Positions 37,301 through 45,721 of a stretch of DNA of 64,000 bases are shown one piece after another (position 1 is the stretch's first letter; each line of letters opens with the position of its first letter). The notes below the pieces were generated by a model. The model was not told where the DNA came from. It saw only the letters and a program-made list of their open reading frames with translations, and made no database searches. The stretch is from the NCBI GenBank assembly GCA_902702965.1, contig CACRXP010000163.1:91805-155804 (forward strand), given 5' to 3'. Source of the stretch: Spirometra erinaceieuropaei (lineage: Eukaryota; Platyhelminthes; Cestoda; Diphyllobothriidea; Diphyllobothriidae). A program made the position numbers and the translations under genes.

Positions 37301-40300
37301 GAAGGCATGTCCGAGTCAGTCTTGAAGCCGGTTCAAATAGCTGTGATTGGCCGAGAACCAGACTCCAATGGTACGCATGGGAAGCGCGGCGTTTCGGCTG
37401 TCGTTCTAAACTGCCAATACGGGAGGAAGTTCAAGTACTTCAAGTGCTACCTGAACTAGAACATCCCTGTCTTTTAACGGTCTCTAAGGACAGTTGAGCT
37501 TTTTACCCACTTCTACTGTGGACTTTGGAAGGGAATAAAAAGGACCGATCAGTTTAGCTAATTTCCTGCGACTTTTCAGAGTAGGTCACGGTGCCCTCCT
37601 CGTATTGCAGGTGACCTTGTGCCACATTCCAGGGACGTCTAGGGTTGAGGGTAGTTTGGAGTAAGGCTTAGTGGTAGGGTTAGGACACGGAGGTCGTTAC
37701 CCACGGAATTTAACGCGGAACCACCTGTATTACGGCAGCTTCCTGTTCCCGTGTCTTCCTCCCTTTCGGTTGTGATTTAAAGTGCTTACGACATCGTCTA
37801 TCGTTCGTTTTTATAAGGCCCGCATGCAGAATTAAGTATGACTCCGCCGAATTTTAAATCTGTATGCAGTTTTGTCCGATTTCTAGGCTTAAACAAAGTT
37901 TGGTCTGAAACAGTGATTACCGCTAAGTCAGGTTTCTACTTGGTTAGTTTCTTCGTACTGGTGCTGGTATTTTCGCTCGTTCTTTTGCTTTTGGATGACT
38001 TTTAGGGCGCACAAAAATTATTCGGCGGTTTTTTCTTGATATTTTGGCATGCCATTTATCTAGAGCCGGAGTGCCACTTTAGTGGGTTGTAGGCTGTCCC
38101 GCCGCCATGACTGCGAACTAAAAACTTAAAATCGTACCTCCGGGTATGCTCCTGATAAACGGTTAAATAAGTGCACACTTTTTGCAAATTTTAAAACGTT
38201 GATACAACGTTGTCGATTCTGCAGGCTGTCTGCTCATTGTGCAATAATTTACCGTACTAACAACACAGGTATTAGCTAAAAGCCCAGACACGCGTGTTTC
38301 GCCGATCTTGTGCCGCTGCCTGACGCAGCTGCGAGGGGTTCGGCTCGTCAGTGGGTCCCCCAGCTTTCCCCGTGTGTTTTCTGGTATATGAACTCCAGTT
38401 TCAACTTGCCTTGCTTAATTTCCGAGGAAATTAATGCGCGAACTTGGAGTACCTCTTTCGAAACAGGCCTTTTCAGGCACGGTCCGAAATTTGATATGAA
38501 TATTTGAGCTGAAATCCATCAGCTACTGCGGAATAACCGCTTAATATTCACAAACCGCCAACGGGCAGCCAGTAGTATGGCACTGTGCAATAATTTACCG
38601 TACTAACAACACAGGTATTAGCTAAAAGCTCATTATTACCCATAATTTACTGAGCCTAGGCTGGTATTCCATTAGCGGAGAGCTTCATCCGTAAGTCTAG
38701 AGGCAGCCACATAGGAATGGATTTGATCACTGTATCCTGTATCAATGCTGGTCGCTATGCGACTGTTTGCGAAAGTGCCAGTCATGTCCGATAAGTGGAT
38801 TGCTGAACGCCCTCCCCCCCCCACCACCACCACGGGCGTTTTCGTTTGCCCTCAGAACTAGGGCTCTAGAATCCTCGGATTAAATCCCTTTAGTTCCTGT
38901 CTTTGGTTGACACGGGGCAACGAATAACAATAAATAAGTTACTCCAGTTTTTGTAAATGACACCTCTAAAGCAGTTCTCTCTGTTTGACGACTCAGTCAC
39001 AATTTCTCATCATTACCATCAAAACGTCAACTTTTCGGTTTCCATGTTTTGATAGGATTTTCTCGGCCTCCAGACGACGTGAAACACCACTATTGTTTCT
39101 CATCCGCATTCACTAACGTCGTTTTATCCGAGTAAGGAGAGGAAGACTGCGCACTGGAATCTTTTGTTTACTTTTCTGAGCTTTCGAACTCATTCTGGAA
39201 TCAATCGTCAGAGATGACAGCAGCAACGTAACAAGTAACAATGGTAGGGAGTGTTAACCAATCAACAACTAGTGCTGCCGGTCTTGAGGGGATTGTTCTG
39301 GACTCTGTATGTCGGCACCAGATCAATACACCGATTGAGTCATCCTGCACGAGTTCGAAGGCTCGAAAAAAAATAAACAAATGGCTCCGGTACTCAACCA
39401 GTCTCTTTTGTAATTACTCATATATACACCTTGAACTCGAGCATTCTCATCCATTTATTATTTTATTCCTCCAACATACTGACAGCCTGCGGGGAGACCT
39501 TTTTCTAGCCTGCATGCCGTCACCAGCCAACCTTACCCCGATTCCAGGTGGGTACCTGGTATTTGAAACCACCTAAGTCAACTGGTAATCGGACATTTTT
39601 GAGTCCTGGACCTTAAGCCATCAGGACCACAAACCCCATATCCCGGCGGCTGTAATTGGGAATATTTAAGGTTACCCGGAAGTGACGTTTCACCGATCTG
39701 GATGCGATTTGCCTTTAAGCCCCCCTCTCTGACCCTTCGTAGGCAGTTGCACAGCAACAAGTACGCACTAATAGAGAAGTGTTGTCCACAAAGAGTGGGG
39801 AAATTGGAATGATAGCTGTAGAATTCTTGGCAAATTGAGTCAAACGTATAAGCCAAAACAGATTTCGGTGTATATACGGTACTGTTGATGGAATAAGGTG
39901 CAGTGAGTGACCGATTTCATGAAATGTTGGCTGAAATTCTGAAATGTATTTTCGATTAGGAAGGATTACTTAAGCGCAGTTGTAATACTGATTATCTTGC
40001 GGCAGAATCCTATATTTCGTACTCGGCAGAATGTCGGCGTTTGAATACACTGCTTTTCAGACTCCCGTAGAAACCGTCCTCGGTAAAAGTGGCTACTTAA
40101 GTAGCAGGTATTTTTCTCATTGATTTTCGATGGTCTTACAAGTTCAAATATATTTTATAGAAACCCTCGGCAAAAATGTGTTTTTCAGTCGTTTGATAGA
40201 ACACCACGTCATCTTTATATTTTCCACTCGAATGAGTATAATTAGGTTTTAAAAAAGTTTCTAATAATGAGGTTTTTTAAGACCGCGCAATGCCCATTCA

Positions 40301-42899
40301 TATAGCATCGTACCTGTCCGTTTACGACAGCTCCTCATGAAATGTACAACGTAATCCGCATCCATTGCAAAATTTTATGAACTCTATATGATATCTTTTT
40401 AAACACATAGAAGATTATGTCGTTTTCGTTACGCGGAGCTCATGCCCCTTGTAGACTGAAATCACTAAGCGCTAATGGAACGACTGACCAGGCTCCAAAT
40501 TATTCAGCAATTATAAAACTTGTTTAAAACCTAATTATACTCCTTCTTCTAGCATAACATATAAAGATGACGTAATCCTCTATTAAATGAGTGAAAGAAA
40601 GGATATTTTTGTTCGTGGTTTCTATAAAATGTATTTGAATTTGCACGACCATCGAAAATCAATGAGAAAAACACATGCTATTTAAGTAGCCACTTTTTAC
40701 CGAGGACGGGTTCTCAGGGAGTCTGAACAGCAGTGCATTCAAAGCTGACATCCTGCCAAGTCCGAAATATTATAGGATTCTGCCGCAAGATAATCATTAT
40801 TACAACCGCGCATACGTAATCCTTCCTAACCGAAAACACATTTCAGAATTTCAGCCAATATTTAATGAGATCGGTCACTTGCTGTAATAGTAAAAAAACG
40901 TACAAACCTCAACAATGGATGCCCTAGACAAAGAATTCCTTTGTTACTGTTCTAGCAAATCGAATTCCCAACTCAAGGTCAGAATACAAAACTAGTTATT
41001 TAAAAGAACGCCGATCACGCTCGAAAGAGGGTTACAAAAAGGGGGGAAGGGGAATGTCAACAGGGGCCAAATGTGGAGGCACTTGCGAGGAGGGCGTGGA
41101 GACTTCCAAGCTTTGACCAGCTGGATACAACAATAGCCATTTGGGACTTGGCATCCACCAACTACACCCTAGACTAGGTCAAAGGCAGTTATCACAGTCT
41201 TCCTCCTCTTTGTCGACACCTCTATCTTGTTGATTGTGTGTTTACCTCTAGGCTGGAGCAGAACGGTAAGACCACGTTGCCTTCTACATTTGGATCGGTT
41301 AAATCGCACTTCCGCAAGACCTGCCATCTCCTTACATTCACCTTGAAGAACATGCAAATGCAGCTACTCTGGGTGAAAGCAAGTCCGTTTTTTGACATGT
41401 TAACACGAAGCTCCCATCCTTCCAGTGATTGTTTATTAAGGCGCCAAAACCATATCCTAATCAGTCCTTGAATAATTGTTGCATCATCTACAGCAAATTC
41501 TGCCGTCTGAGGCGACCGTAAGGACCGAAAGTTGGGTTGGGCGGCCACTTACGAAATATGCACATATGCAACGAACTTTCTCGTCTATTCTGTCCTTTGA
41601 AAGTTGCCTGAATAACTTTTGCTTTCAACTTACGTGGACGTATGCGAAAGACTTTACTCTCAATCGTGTCTTGATTAGTCCGGTGCGTTTCCTGGAGTCT
41701 CGTAGTCCCACTTACTCTTGCCAAGGCAGCCCCTATTTAACTTGAAATGGCTCAGCAAGTTCATACATATGGGCCTTTGAATTCGTACCAAAGAGCGCCA
41801 GTGCCGTCCTTCTTTTCAACTTATATCCCTCATGCCCTTTTCCCCGGTGGCACACTGAGATGTTGCGAGCCATAACTATGAGTCGCTTTGCGAGTTTACG
41901 GTGTAGTCCGCGTCAGCCCTCTAGAATTCTACGACCTCCAGTTCCCAGTCTATTCGAAGAAGTATTTCTAGGCTCTTGATTCTGCACATATTGTCAAAAT
42001 AGCCTGCTCGCAGTAATACAAGGATATAAATTACCGGCAAAATCGGGGTGTTTTTGAACGACATAGTTGTTATCATTTGCACACACCTAATGTCGCCCTC
42101 ATTGCCTTTTCCATCGTTGATACCGGGTAATCTGGAAATGTCCTCCTTATTAGGGTTTAAAAGCAGCGTGCCTTAAGCCCACCAAAATGCCACTTTATGG
42201 GTCGAGTTCCATGAAATTCAATCTGACCCCGCATAAAGACGCGGGACCCTCTATATTTAATTGGGTATTTGCACCGGACACAGCGTGCCCAGCTGGTACA
42301 CTCTCAATGCCTGCCTCCCTTACTACTCAATCCACTGGTTCCTCTGAAACCTCATCATTAACCACGTTCGGAAACGGACTGCAACCTCAAGATAATAGTG
42401 ACCTCTTCCAGACTTCTGCGGTTTTATTGGCGTCTTCCGGATTCCTCTGTCCGCTTGTCCAAACCATTGCAGCTGGAGGACCCTCTTACAAATAAAATAT
42501 TTATTTACCTAAGTGGGGTTTCAAAACCATGGCCAGCGCGGATAACGGCGGAAGGACTACCAATTTAAAACACCACAGAGTTCATTCACGTAGGAATGAC
42601 TGCGTCGCACATTAATGGATAATGTTTATTTTCAAACATATGTTTCTCCCCTTTTGTACAGGTCAATGTGGAAAAGAATCCACCAACTGGAGTTGGAAAA
42701 GGAACGGAGTTTGGCTCAGAAAAAGCTCGGCAGCGCCGTCCGCAAGCAGGATAATGCTACCGACGATCCCGTCGCCACTTCCCACCCTTCCATTAAGAAG
42801 GAGGATGAAGGAACAGATGGTGAGACCGGTGATGAGGATACGGATGGCAGCGACCTTGAGGAGTTAGACAACTTCCGATGTAAATCGGGTGTCCGATAG
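21735..42899 (+). CDS. ZNF830: ZNF830 (CCDC16) orthologue, six exons
   Basis: Exons 21735-21802, 21832-21931, 21978-22061, 22098-22355, 23501-23577 and 42662-42899 join in phase (825 nt including the stop) to 274 residues; human ZNF830 is about 370. All introns are GT-AG. Landmarks: a basic N-terminus (LLKIHRSTSKKIE), a C2H2 finger C32-x2-C35-x12-H48-x5-H54 with the family signature PIKSELTWNAHIL, the block LPEGFFDDARRDAEAR followed by VPYRDKLDVEMEAFQKEL (about residues 125-160), the coiled-coil segment NLLEIDKQLSMWKRIHQLE spanning the last junction, and an acidic C-terminus ending DLEELDNFRCKSGVR, like the human ELQDLLSQDWRVKGALL. In animals the protein is nuclear and works with XAB2 and Aquarius in the spliceosomal intron-binding complex, with a reported role in DNA-end resection. 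The start at 21735 is the first ATG in frame with the conserved block; a further upstream exon cannot be excluded. Confidence 0.88.
22356..23500 (+). other. ZNF830 intron 4, no other gene seen
   Basis: This is a 1145-nt GT-AG intron. Open frames inside it (for example plus 22404-22607 and plus 22719-22934) have no recognisable motif and no conserved splice context. Confidence 0.7.
23501..23577 (+). CDS. ZNF830: ZNF830 exon 5
   Basis: The exon follows a strong acceptor (tattttttttag) and ends ...AAGCAACT before gtgagt. It encodes ESEQIQEEDNATMF then ASRNLLEIDKQ, aligning with the human segment around RLDRQIGEIDEQI. It leaves two bases (CT) that exon 6 completes as Leu. Confidence 0.85.
24190..24830 (-). 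pseudogene. Non-LTR retrotransposon (LINE) C-terminal fragment
   Basis: The minus strand reads GRRVFAILGKCLRTGRNISI, PTMIRIYRALVRPVFQYDCECW and VDDEQRPETSDHRCPK (24570-24812). This is the post-RT region of many animal LINE ORF2 proteins, normally written ...TKIRIYxSxVxPVLLYGCExW followed by a xxRCLRxI segment. The homology continues downstream on the minus strand in decayed form (LDPAPPPIVKRR, GQLKTWINTVRQDME) to about 24200. Stops interrupt the frame. The catalytic RT core is absent. The fragment lies in ZNF830 intron 5, antisense to it. Confidence 0.75.
25069..25560 (-). pseudogene. Merlin (ISXO2/IS1595-like) transposase fragment
   Basis: The minus-strand frame from 25560 reads GQVVIGFYVWWLVGMYNTS, VTDEWKAYNRLP, FYVNHSKNFKDPTTGRHTN and VIEAYWSTLKRKL. 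This is the DDE catalytic half of the ISXO2-like domain: D68 in TDEW and E105 in HTNVIEAYW, 36 residues apart. After a TGA at 25195-25197 the same frame continues with AVWAHIDEVQYRLWFG and FLSHIVQTYP, the family C-terminus, to a TAA at 25069-25071. The N-terminus with the first catalytic Asp was not found upstream. Merlin is the eukaryotic member of the IS1016/IS1595 group. I did not locate terminal inverted repeats. Confidence 0.85.
26655..27090 (-). repeat. tRNA-headed SINE-like family 'Q', full-length copy
   Basis: On the minus strand it starts with a tRNA A-box-like head (CACGCGGTAGATGCGCTGGA, about 27058-27080), as in the copies at 30985 and 36765. The body, about 430 bp, shares (plus-strand reading) agtcaagaagactgg, ccacagcagacactt, gttatgggtacgcattccc and tctatcgtgtgccccac with them. 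Open frames on the plus strand are antisense to the element. Confidence 0.7.
27091..29832. other. About 2.7 kb of ZNF830 intron 5 without recognised features
   Basis: There are no long open frames (the largest is 94 codons on minus 27825-28109, with no motif). An A-box-like word at 28787-28813 (agcccttggtacaactggtagagcacg) lacks a clear B box. It may be a tRNA-derived fragment. Confidence 0.45.
29833..30300 (+). mobile_element. Foldback/Tc1-like non-autonomous element, left-half copy
   Basis: It begins TACAGTAGATGTGCTACATC, then tcatgaaatgttgac and aattctgaaat, in line with the 6780 and 39901 copies. Shared body words are catgcagcataatcc, cccattgattttcc, tgtattttatagg and tttttgaagaccg. Only the left arm and part of the centre are recognisable. 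No coding sequence is present. Confidence 0.65.
30985..31430 (+). repeat. tRNA-headed SINE-like family 'Q', full-length copy
   Basis: The head reads tggccgcgctgtagatgcgctgg (A-box-like). The body carries agtagattctagcagg, acacccataacaatgcc, cttcttgactatgtcct and, at its end, ctattgtggagcttac, gtggacattgtcgg. The minus strand holds a 134-codon open frame (30942-31346) that resembles the antisense frame of the 36325 copy; because the tRNA-like head reads the other way I treat this frame as non-coding. Confidence 0.75.
31431..32885. other. About 1.5 kb of ZNF830 intron 5 without recognised features
   Basis: AT-rich, no open frame above 67 codons, no motif recognised. A minus-strand frame at 32264-32464 starts MAQSQKMKIGQSSVICEK but resembles nothing I know and has no clear splice context. 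Confidence 0.45.
32886..34766 (-). mobile_element. Tc1/mariner-like DNA transposon, near-complete but dead
   Basis: The two ends are inverted and related: the left end at 32886 reads TACAGTAGATGTGATAACTC then ATGAAATCTC, and the right end, read in reverse from 34766, is TACAGATGGTATACCTCATG then AAATGTCGTG. Both include the TA expected of a Tc1/mariner target duplication. Between them lies a minus-strand transposase relic (33287-34195). The length is about 1.88 kb. The ends resemble those of the foldback elements at 6780, 29833 and 39901, which suggests that this family's transposase moved them. Confidence 0.75.
33287..34195 (-). pseudogene. Tc1/mariner-like transposase relic
   Basis: The N-terminus (MPRQFMSAVDYEKIRKLAAN, then GLSSESLASVFKISKVTLWR) is a paired-type helix-turn-helix. 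The catalytic domain resumes near 33810 with WRRIYFCDEVQFLDKSKKL (first Asp), then MVWMAIKFGMRPVW, a TAA stop at 33530-33532, and MDVIFLHDNVPPPSTA (second Asp). The third motif, usually SPDLNPVE, reads SPHVASVEF, so the third catalytic Asp has become His (codon about 33413-33415). Stops and frame changes between 33810 and 34060 also disable it. Confidence 0.82.
34905..34985 (-). repeat. tRNA-like sequence with good A and B boxes
   Basis: On the minus strand: ATGGCTTAGTGGCTAGAGAC (A box), an anticodon-like stem and loop (GTTGGACTTCTAACTGAC, would-be anticodon TCT, Arg), then CGCGAGTTCGAGCGCC (B box). The acceptor stem is not clearly closed, so a tRNA-derived SINE head or pseudogene is likelier than a working tRNA. 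Run tRNAscan-SE to decide. Confidence 0.5.
35023..35270 (+). repeat. SINE-like tail and adjoining repeat
   Basis: The stretch ctggctgacgacggctaata (35025) followed by agccagaaacggct and tctcccttgtctttgtcgg recurs in diverged form at 50470-50530 (ggttgacgacgactaac, ttggctgtccgtttcttcc, ttgccgttgtcgg). The following 35138-35260 segment (ccctaaggcacaacggga, cgagttccgtata, atcggtgagcgcc) matches 60064-60150, beside the N gap. Confidence 0.55.
35271..36320. other. GC-richer segment of ZNF830 intron 5 without recognised gene
   Basis: Open frames at 35429-35692 and 36138-36407 on the plus strand show no known domain. 35400-35720 is richer in CpG than its surroundings, which may mark a younger repeat or an old promoter-like region. 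Confidence 0.35.
36325..36765 (-). repeat. tRNA-headed SINE-like family 'Q', full-length copy
   Basis: Read on the minus strand the head is cacgcggtagatgcgctgga (about 36730-36750). The body reaches the common distal end ccgacgatgtccaccgtgtg at 36327-36346 (plus reading). It is closest to the 30985 copy. The plus strand carries a 97-codon open frame (36407-36700) that shares LDPVLGHSQEDRRW and DLSLHGVS with the antisense frame of that copy. Confidence 0.75.
37590..37790 (+). repeat. Interspersed repeat 'U' with short telomere-like core, copy 1
   Basis: gcaggtgaccttgtgccaca and ttccaggga are followed by a short run of degenerate TTAGGG-like words, then aatttaacgcggaaccacct, gtattacgg and cctgttcccgtgt. 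The same order is found at 62965-63270 and, inverted, at 58725-58900. Confidence 0.65.
38200..38640 (+). repeat. Interspersed repeat 'S' with a 46-bp exact direct repeat at both sides
   Basis: A 46-bp sequence (starting tgtgcaataatttaccgtac, ending tagctaaaagc) occurs identically at 38238-38283 and 38584-38629. Between the copies lies the body of repeat S: gtgtttcgccgatcttgtgc, gacgcagctgcgaggggttc, ttaatgcgcgaacttggagt, tatgaatatttgagctg and cgggcagccagtag. The end of the 46-bp sequence (cacaggtattagctaaaagc) is also part of the copies at 51890 and 61310, so it belongs to the repeat and is not a host target-site duplication. Confidence 0.75.
39901..40884. mobile_element. Complete foldback element (984 bp), arms about 370 bp
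   Basis: The left arm 39901-40268 and right arm 40511-40884 are inverted copies with about 240 bp between them. Matching blocks include tgaccgatttcatgaaatgt / acatttaatgagatcggtca-type ends, tcttgcggcagaatcctata / tataggattctgccgcaaga, gtcctcggtaaaagtggcta / the reverse at 40690-40710, and attaggtttt / aaaacctaat. The flanks are TG on the left and TA on the right, compatible with a decayed TA duplication. No coding capacity. It is related to the copies at 6780 and 29833 and, by its ends, to the Tc1-like element at 32886. Confidence 0.85.
41240..41740 (-). pseudogene. Second LINE reverse transcriptase fragment
   Basis: The minus-strand frame ending at 41222 reads AEFAVDDATIIQG, then LNKQSLEGWELRVNMSKNG, LAFTQSSCICMF. 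This fits the RT catalytic F/Y-x-DD motif (here VDD) followed by the W...GLxVNxxKT block of animal LINEs. The K-T is changed to K-N. The next segment (KVNVRRWQVLRKCDLTDPN) and the upstream region to 41740 are less certain. The fragment lies in ZNF830 intron 5. Confidence 0.5.
42154..42495 (+). CDS. Candidate terminal exon of an unidentified nested gene
   Basis: An acceptor-like sequence (cctccttattag) is followed by an open frame of 113 codons beginning GLKAACLKPTKMPLYGSSS and ending TIAAGGPSYK with a TAA. The stop overlaps an AATAAA at about 42490. The protein is Ser/Thr-rich and matches no family I know. It ends only 166 bp before ZNF830 exon 6, on the same strand. Either it is the 3' end of a gene nested in intron 5, an alternative last exon of ZNF830 (exon 5 ends with two spare bases, so phase 0 does not fit), or chance. 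RNA evidence would decide. Confidence 0.3.
   Translation, partial: GLKAACLKPTKMPLYGSSSMKFNLTPHKDAGPSIFNWVFAPDTACPAGTLSMPASLTTQSTGSSETSSLTTFGNGLQPQDNSDLFQTSAVLLASSGFLCPLVQTIAAGGPSYK
42662..42899 (+). CDS. ZNF830: ZNF830 exon 6 (C-terminal)
   Basis: The acceptor is cccttttgtacag. The first base completes the Leu codon left by exon 5 and the frame then reads SMWKRIHQLELEKERSLAQK, an acidic Asp/Glu/Gly-rich stretch and a stop at 42897-42899. The perfect phase match, plus continuity of the heptad-like segment with exon 5, ties it to a gene whose previous exon is 19,084 nt away. No AATAAA is seen close downstream. Confidence 0.82.
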
Positions 42900-45556
42900 C
42901 GCCACCGGAAGAGTCCGCAAAGTGTTATTGCACATTTCTTCTGCCTTCAGTGGCGCGTGTACAGTTGGTGGACCGTGGAGGGGGGGGGGTGTCTATTTAC
43001 AAGAGAATATTGCACATTTTTTTCTCCATCTTCCCTCTGGCACCTCATCGGCCTTTCACACCACCAAACCGGGTGTCCTCAGGGCAACTGACGGGACCCG
43101 AGATGCCATTCCGTCGTTCGGTAGGTCTCAGCAAGTGGAGACGGCGTTCGCTGCTGGCTGCCGAAACTAGGCACTCGGTGAGCTTTATGAGGGAGCCCCC
43201 GTTAGCCGAGAAACTGCTCATCAGCTCGGGTTTAGCCATTCGCCAGCCGGGGTTCTCAGCGGTGATAATTAGGATTCCGTCCTTGAAAGAGAACATCAGG
43301 GATATGAATGAAGGGACATTTTATTATGCAGAGTTTTTGACGAACGGTTTCAATTATGTGGATGAAATACTCTCTTAACTTTGGTTGATCACGATGTGGT
43401 CAGGTGAGCTGTTGTCAGCTCTGGTGCCGGGCTGAAGCTTTAGGTGCAGTTTTGGTCTGCTGATGTGGCCGCACTATATCAGCGTCCGTTTGACAATCGA
43501 CCTTTAGCAGACCATGTGACGCTGCTGGTTAGTTCGTTAGGCTTGTGCGATCAGATTTCGGAGTTTGTAGTAAAATAGGATCCTAGTGTAAGAACTGAGA
43601 ATGACTTCGATCTGTGGACTATGTGCGCCGGCTCCGACTCTTGCTGACAATGGAAGTTAAGTGTGCTCGCGTGGCCGTCACCAACGCTTCTAACTTCAGA
43701 GAACCTTAGTGTCAGACTGCCTTTACAGTACCGGTTCAAGTTCTGCTTTTCCTCTTGTCAACGAGTCCGCCCGTGCACCAACCTAGTTGGCGCATCTGTA
43801 GGTGTGTAAGTCCACTGCATAAAGTTTGCCTGCATGTATGAGTATTTCTGCCCATTGCCTGGCACCACAACTCACCTTATCAAGGAGTTTGCGTATTCTT
43901 TCAATGCGCCGGAGGGTGGGAGAGAAATCTATGGCGAGGCTGATGGAGAATTGGTCGGTCGAAGTTTTAACACGCTCGATGAGGTATTCCTCGTAAACGG
44001 ACTCGTCCCATTCCACCATATGGGGCTTTGAGGAAGTGGCCTTGTTACTGTAGAGTCGCGTAATCTGTAAGTTCGAAAGGAAAGAATTCAATAGAAAAGG
44101 GACGACAGGCCGAATAATTGCAATTAAATCCTTTGGTGTGTGCGTGGATGGCCCAGATTCTGGACGAATCCCAAACCAACCGACTTCCCAAACAATGCCT
44201 GAGACTTCGTTTAAGCTTGCCGATCGATAAGTATTGTCGATTAACCTAACTTAACTCCCGTGTGATTAATTAGGATGTGAGGACTCAAGTGCACTGGATC
44301 TAACATTTAAATGCAGGCTGCGATGCTATGGCGCGCATGCCACTGGCCTGCCTTTTTTAATCGCTTCTGGGGTTGGGTGGAAAGTTGGGCACATTTGGCT
44401 GCAGAATCGCTGTCAACCATCCCTTACCACCACTAGCGCCACCTATAGGACACTCCGTGCGAGCTATTATATGGAGTGGGGAGGAGCAGCTGAATGATCT
44501 ACGGTTGCATTTTGTATGCACCTAGAAGTTTCTACCAGACAAACTACCAGGAGACAATGTTAAATGCATTACGTACGTTATTAGTAGCCACTATTATGTG
44601 TTCAAGTAGTTCTGTTCGGTTGCCCAGTGAGGCCAGGCAGGGCTCCAATTCTCCCAGTCGACCGCAAAGGAGAATCATTTTGGTGCGTTCCCCTAAAATG
44701 AAGGCAAAAGCCGGTTGCACATGATTGTGTAGACGGGTCTGCACTCTAAGTACGCTATCTGGGAACTTTAAGATAAAAAGCCTCTCTGTCTGCTGTAGCA
44801 GAACAGCAACCTGGAAACTGGGCTGCTTCGCCTGGTTTTTCTTCTAAATACTAAGAAATTTCTGCTGTGCACTCAATAAACTTCTGAAATGCACTTAGAG
44901 GGAGCTGTGTATGGTAATGCAAGGCTTTAATTTCCCTGTTGAAAGTTATCTATTGCAAGTAGTAAAAAATCTACACTCACTGGAACACTAATGGGAATTA
45001 TTGTCATATGATAAGTGAATAAATCTGTGTAACATTTCATACTGATTCACTGCAGCTTACCTGGTGCGCAATCCATCTTTTCGGACGAAACGCAGGCGTC
45101 CTCAGCGGCTGAAGGAAACAGAATCATTTAGTGGCATGTTAAACAGAGCGGAATCCTGTAGTGACTATAATAACTCCAATTTGACCTAACTAAACTTTCT
45201 CCCACTCAGAGCAGTCGCGTGTTCTCGCCAAGCTTCAAAACCGATCCCTCATCTACGGCGGTCGTTAACCAAATAATATTGACCAGCTTCTCCCAAAGCC
45301 CTCATTTCCGGATGGATTTGGACTGGTAAATGTTTAGGAACACTGGTTAACTACCAAAGCTATTAAGTTGATATCAGTTGTGTCGTTGTAAAGATGACTC
45401 CATAATACGCATAAAATTTGCTTATCTGAATGACCTAGTGAACACTTTTCGGGCATTTGAGTTAATCGGACTTCAACCTCTTTAGCTTCCTAATGCTATA
45501 ACATGTAAATGCAACAGACAGATAGTGTAGGGCTAAGTGTCGAGGGACACCACATA
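42900..45556. other. About 2.7 kb without recognised gene
   Basis: Contains a minus-strand open frame of 102 codons (43783-44091, with KPHMVEWDESVYEEYLIERV) and shorter ones at 43045-43296 and 44494-44744. The residue composition of the first is protein-like, but no family could be named and no splice or promoter signals support it. It may be repeat-encoded. Confidence 0.35.
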
Positions 45557-45557
45557 C

Positions 45558-45721
45558 CTTTTTCTTCAGAAAGACATGAGATAATTTTTTCGCAAATAAA
45601 TGCAAGTTCTTCCGAGTTGTGTCTTATAGGCTCGTGTGGGAATCCAGGCATCGCGGCCATGGCTTGCTCACAGATCATCTTTGTTCGATTTACCACGGAT
45701 GGATATGAATCGCCTTTCTGG
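45558..45721 (-). CDS. Candidate internal exon of an unidentified minus-strand gene
   Basis: On the minus strand an acceptor (ataaactacacag) leads into an open stretch encoding QKGDSYPSVVNRTKMICEQA, MAAMPGFPHEPIRHNSEELA, FICEKIISCLSEEK, closed by a good donor (AAAAAG before gtatgt). The exon is 164 nt and would enter in phase 2 and leave in phase 1. The peptide looks like a folded protein segment but I do not recognise it, and neighbouring exons were not found. Confidence 0.3.
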
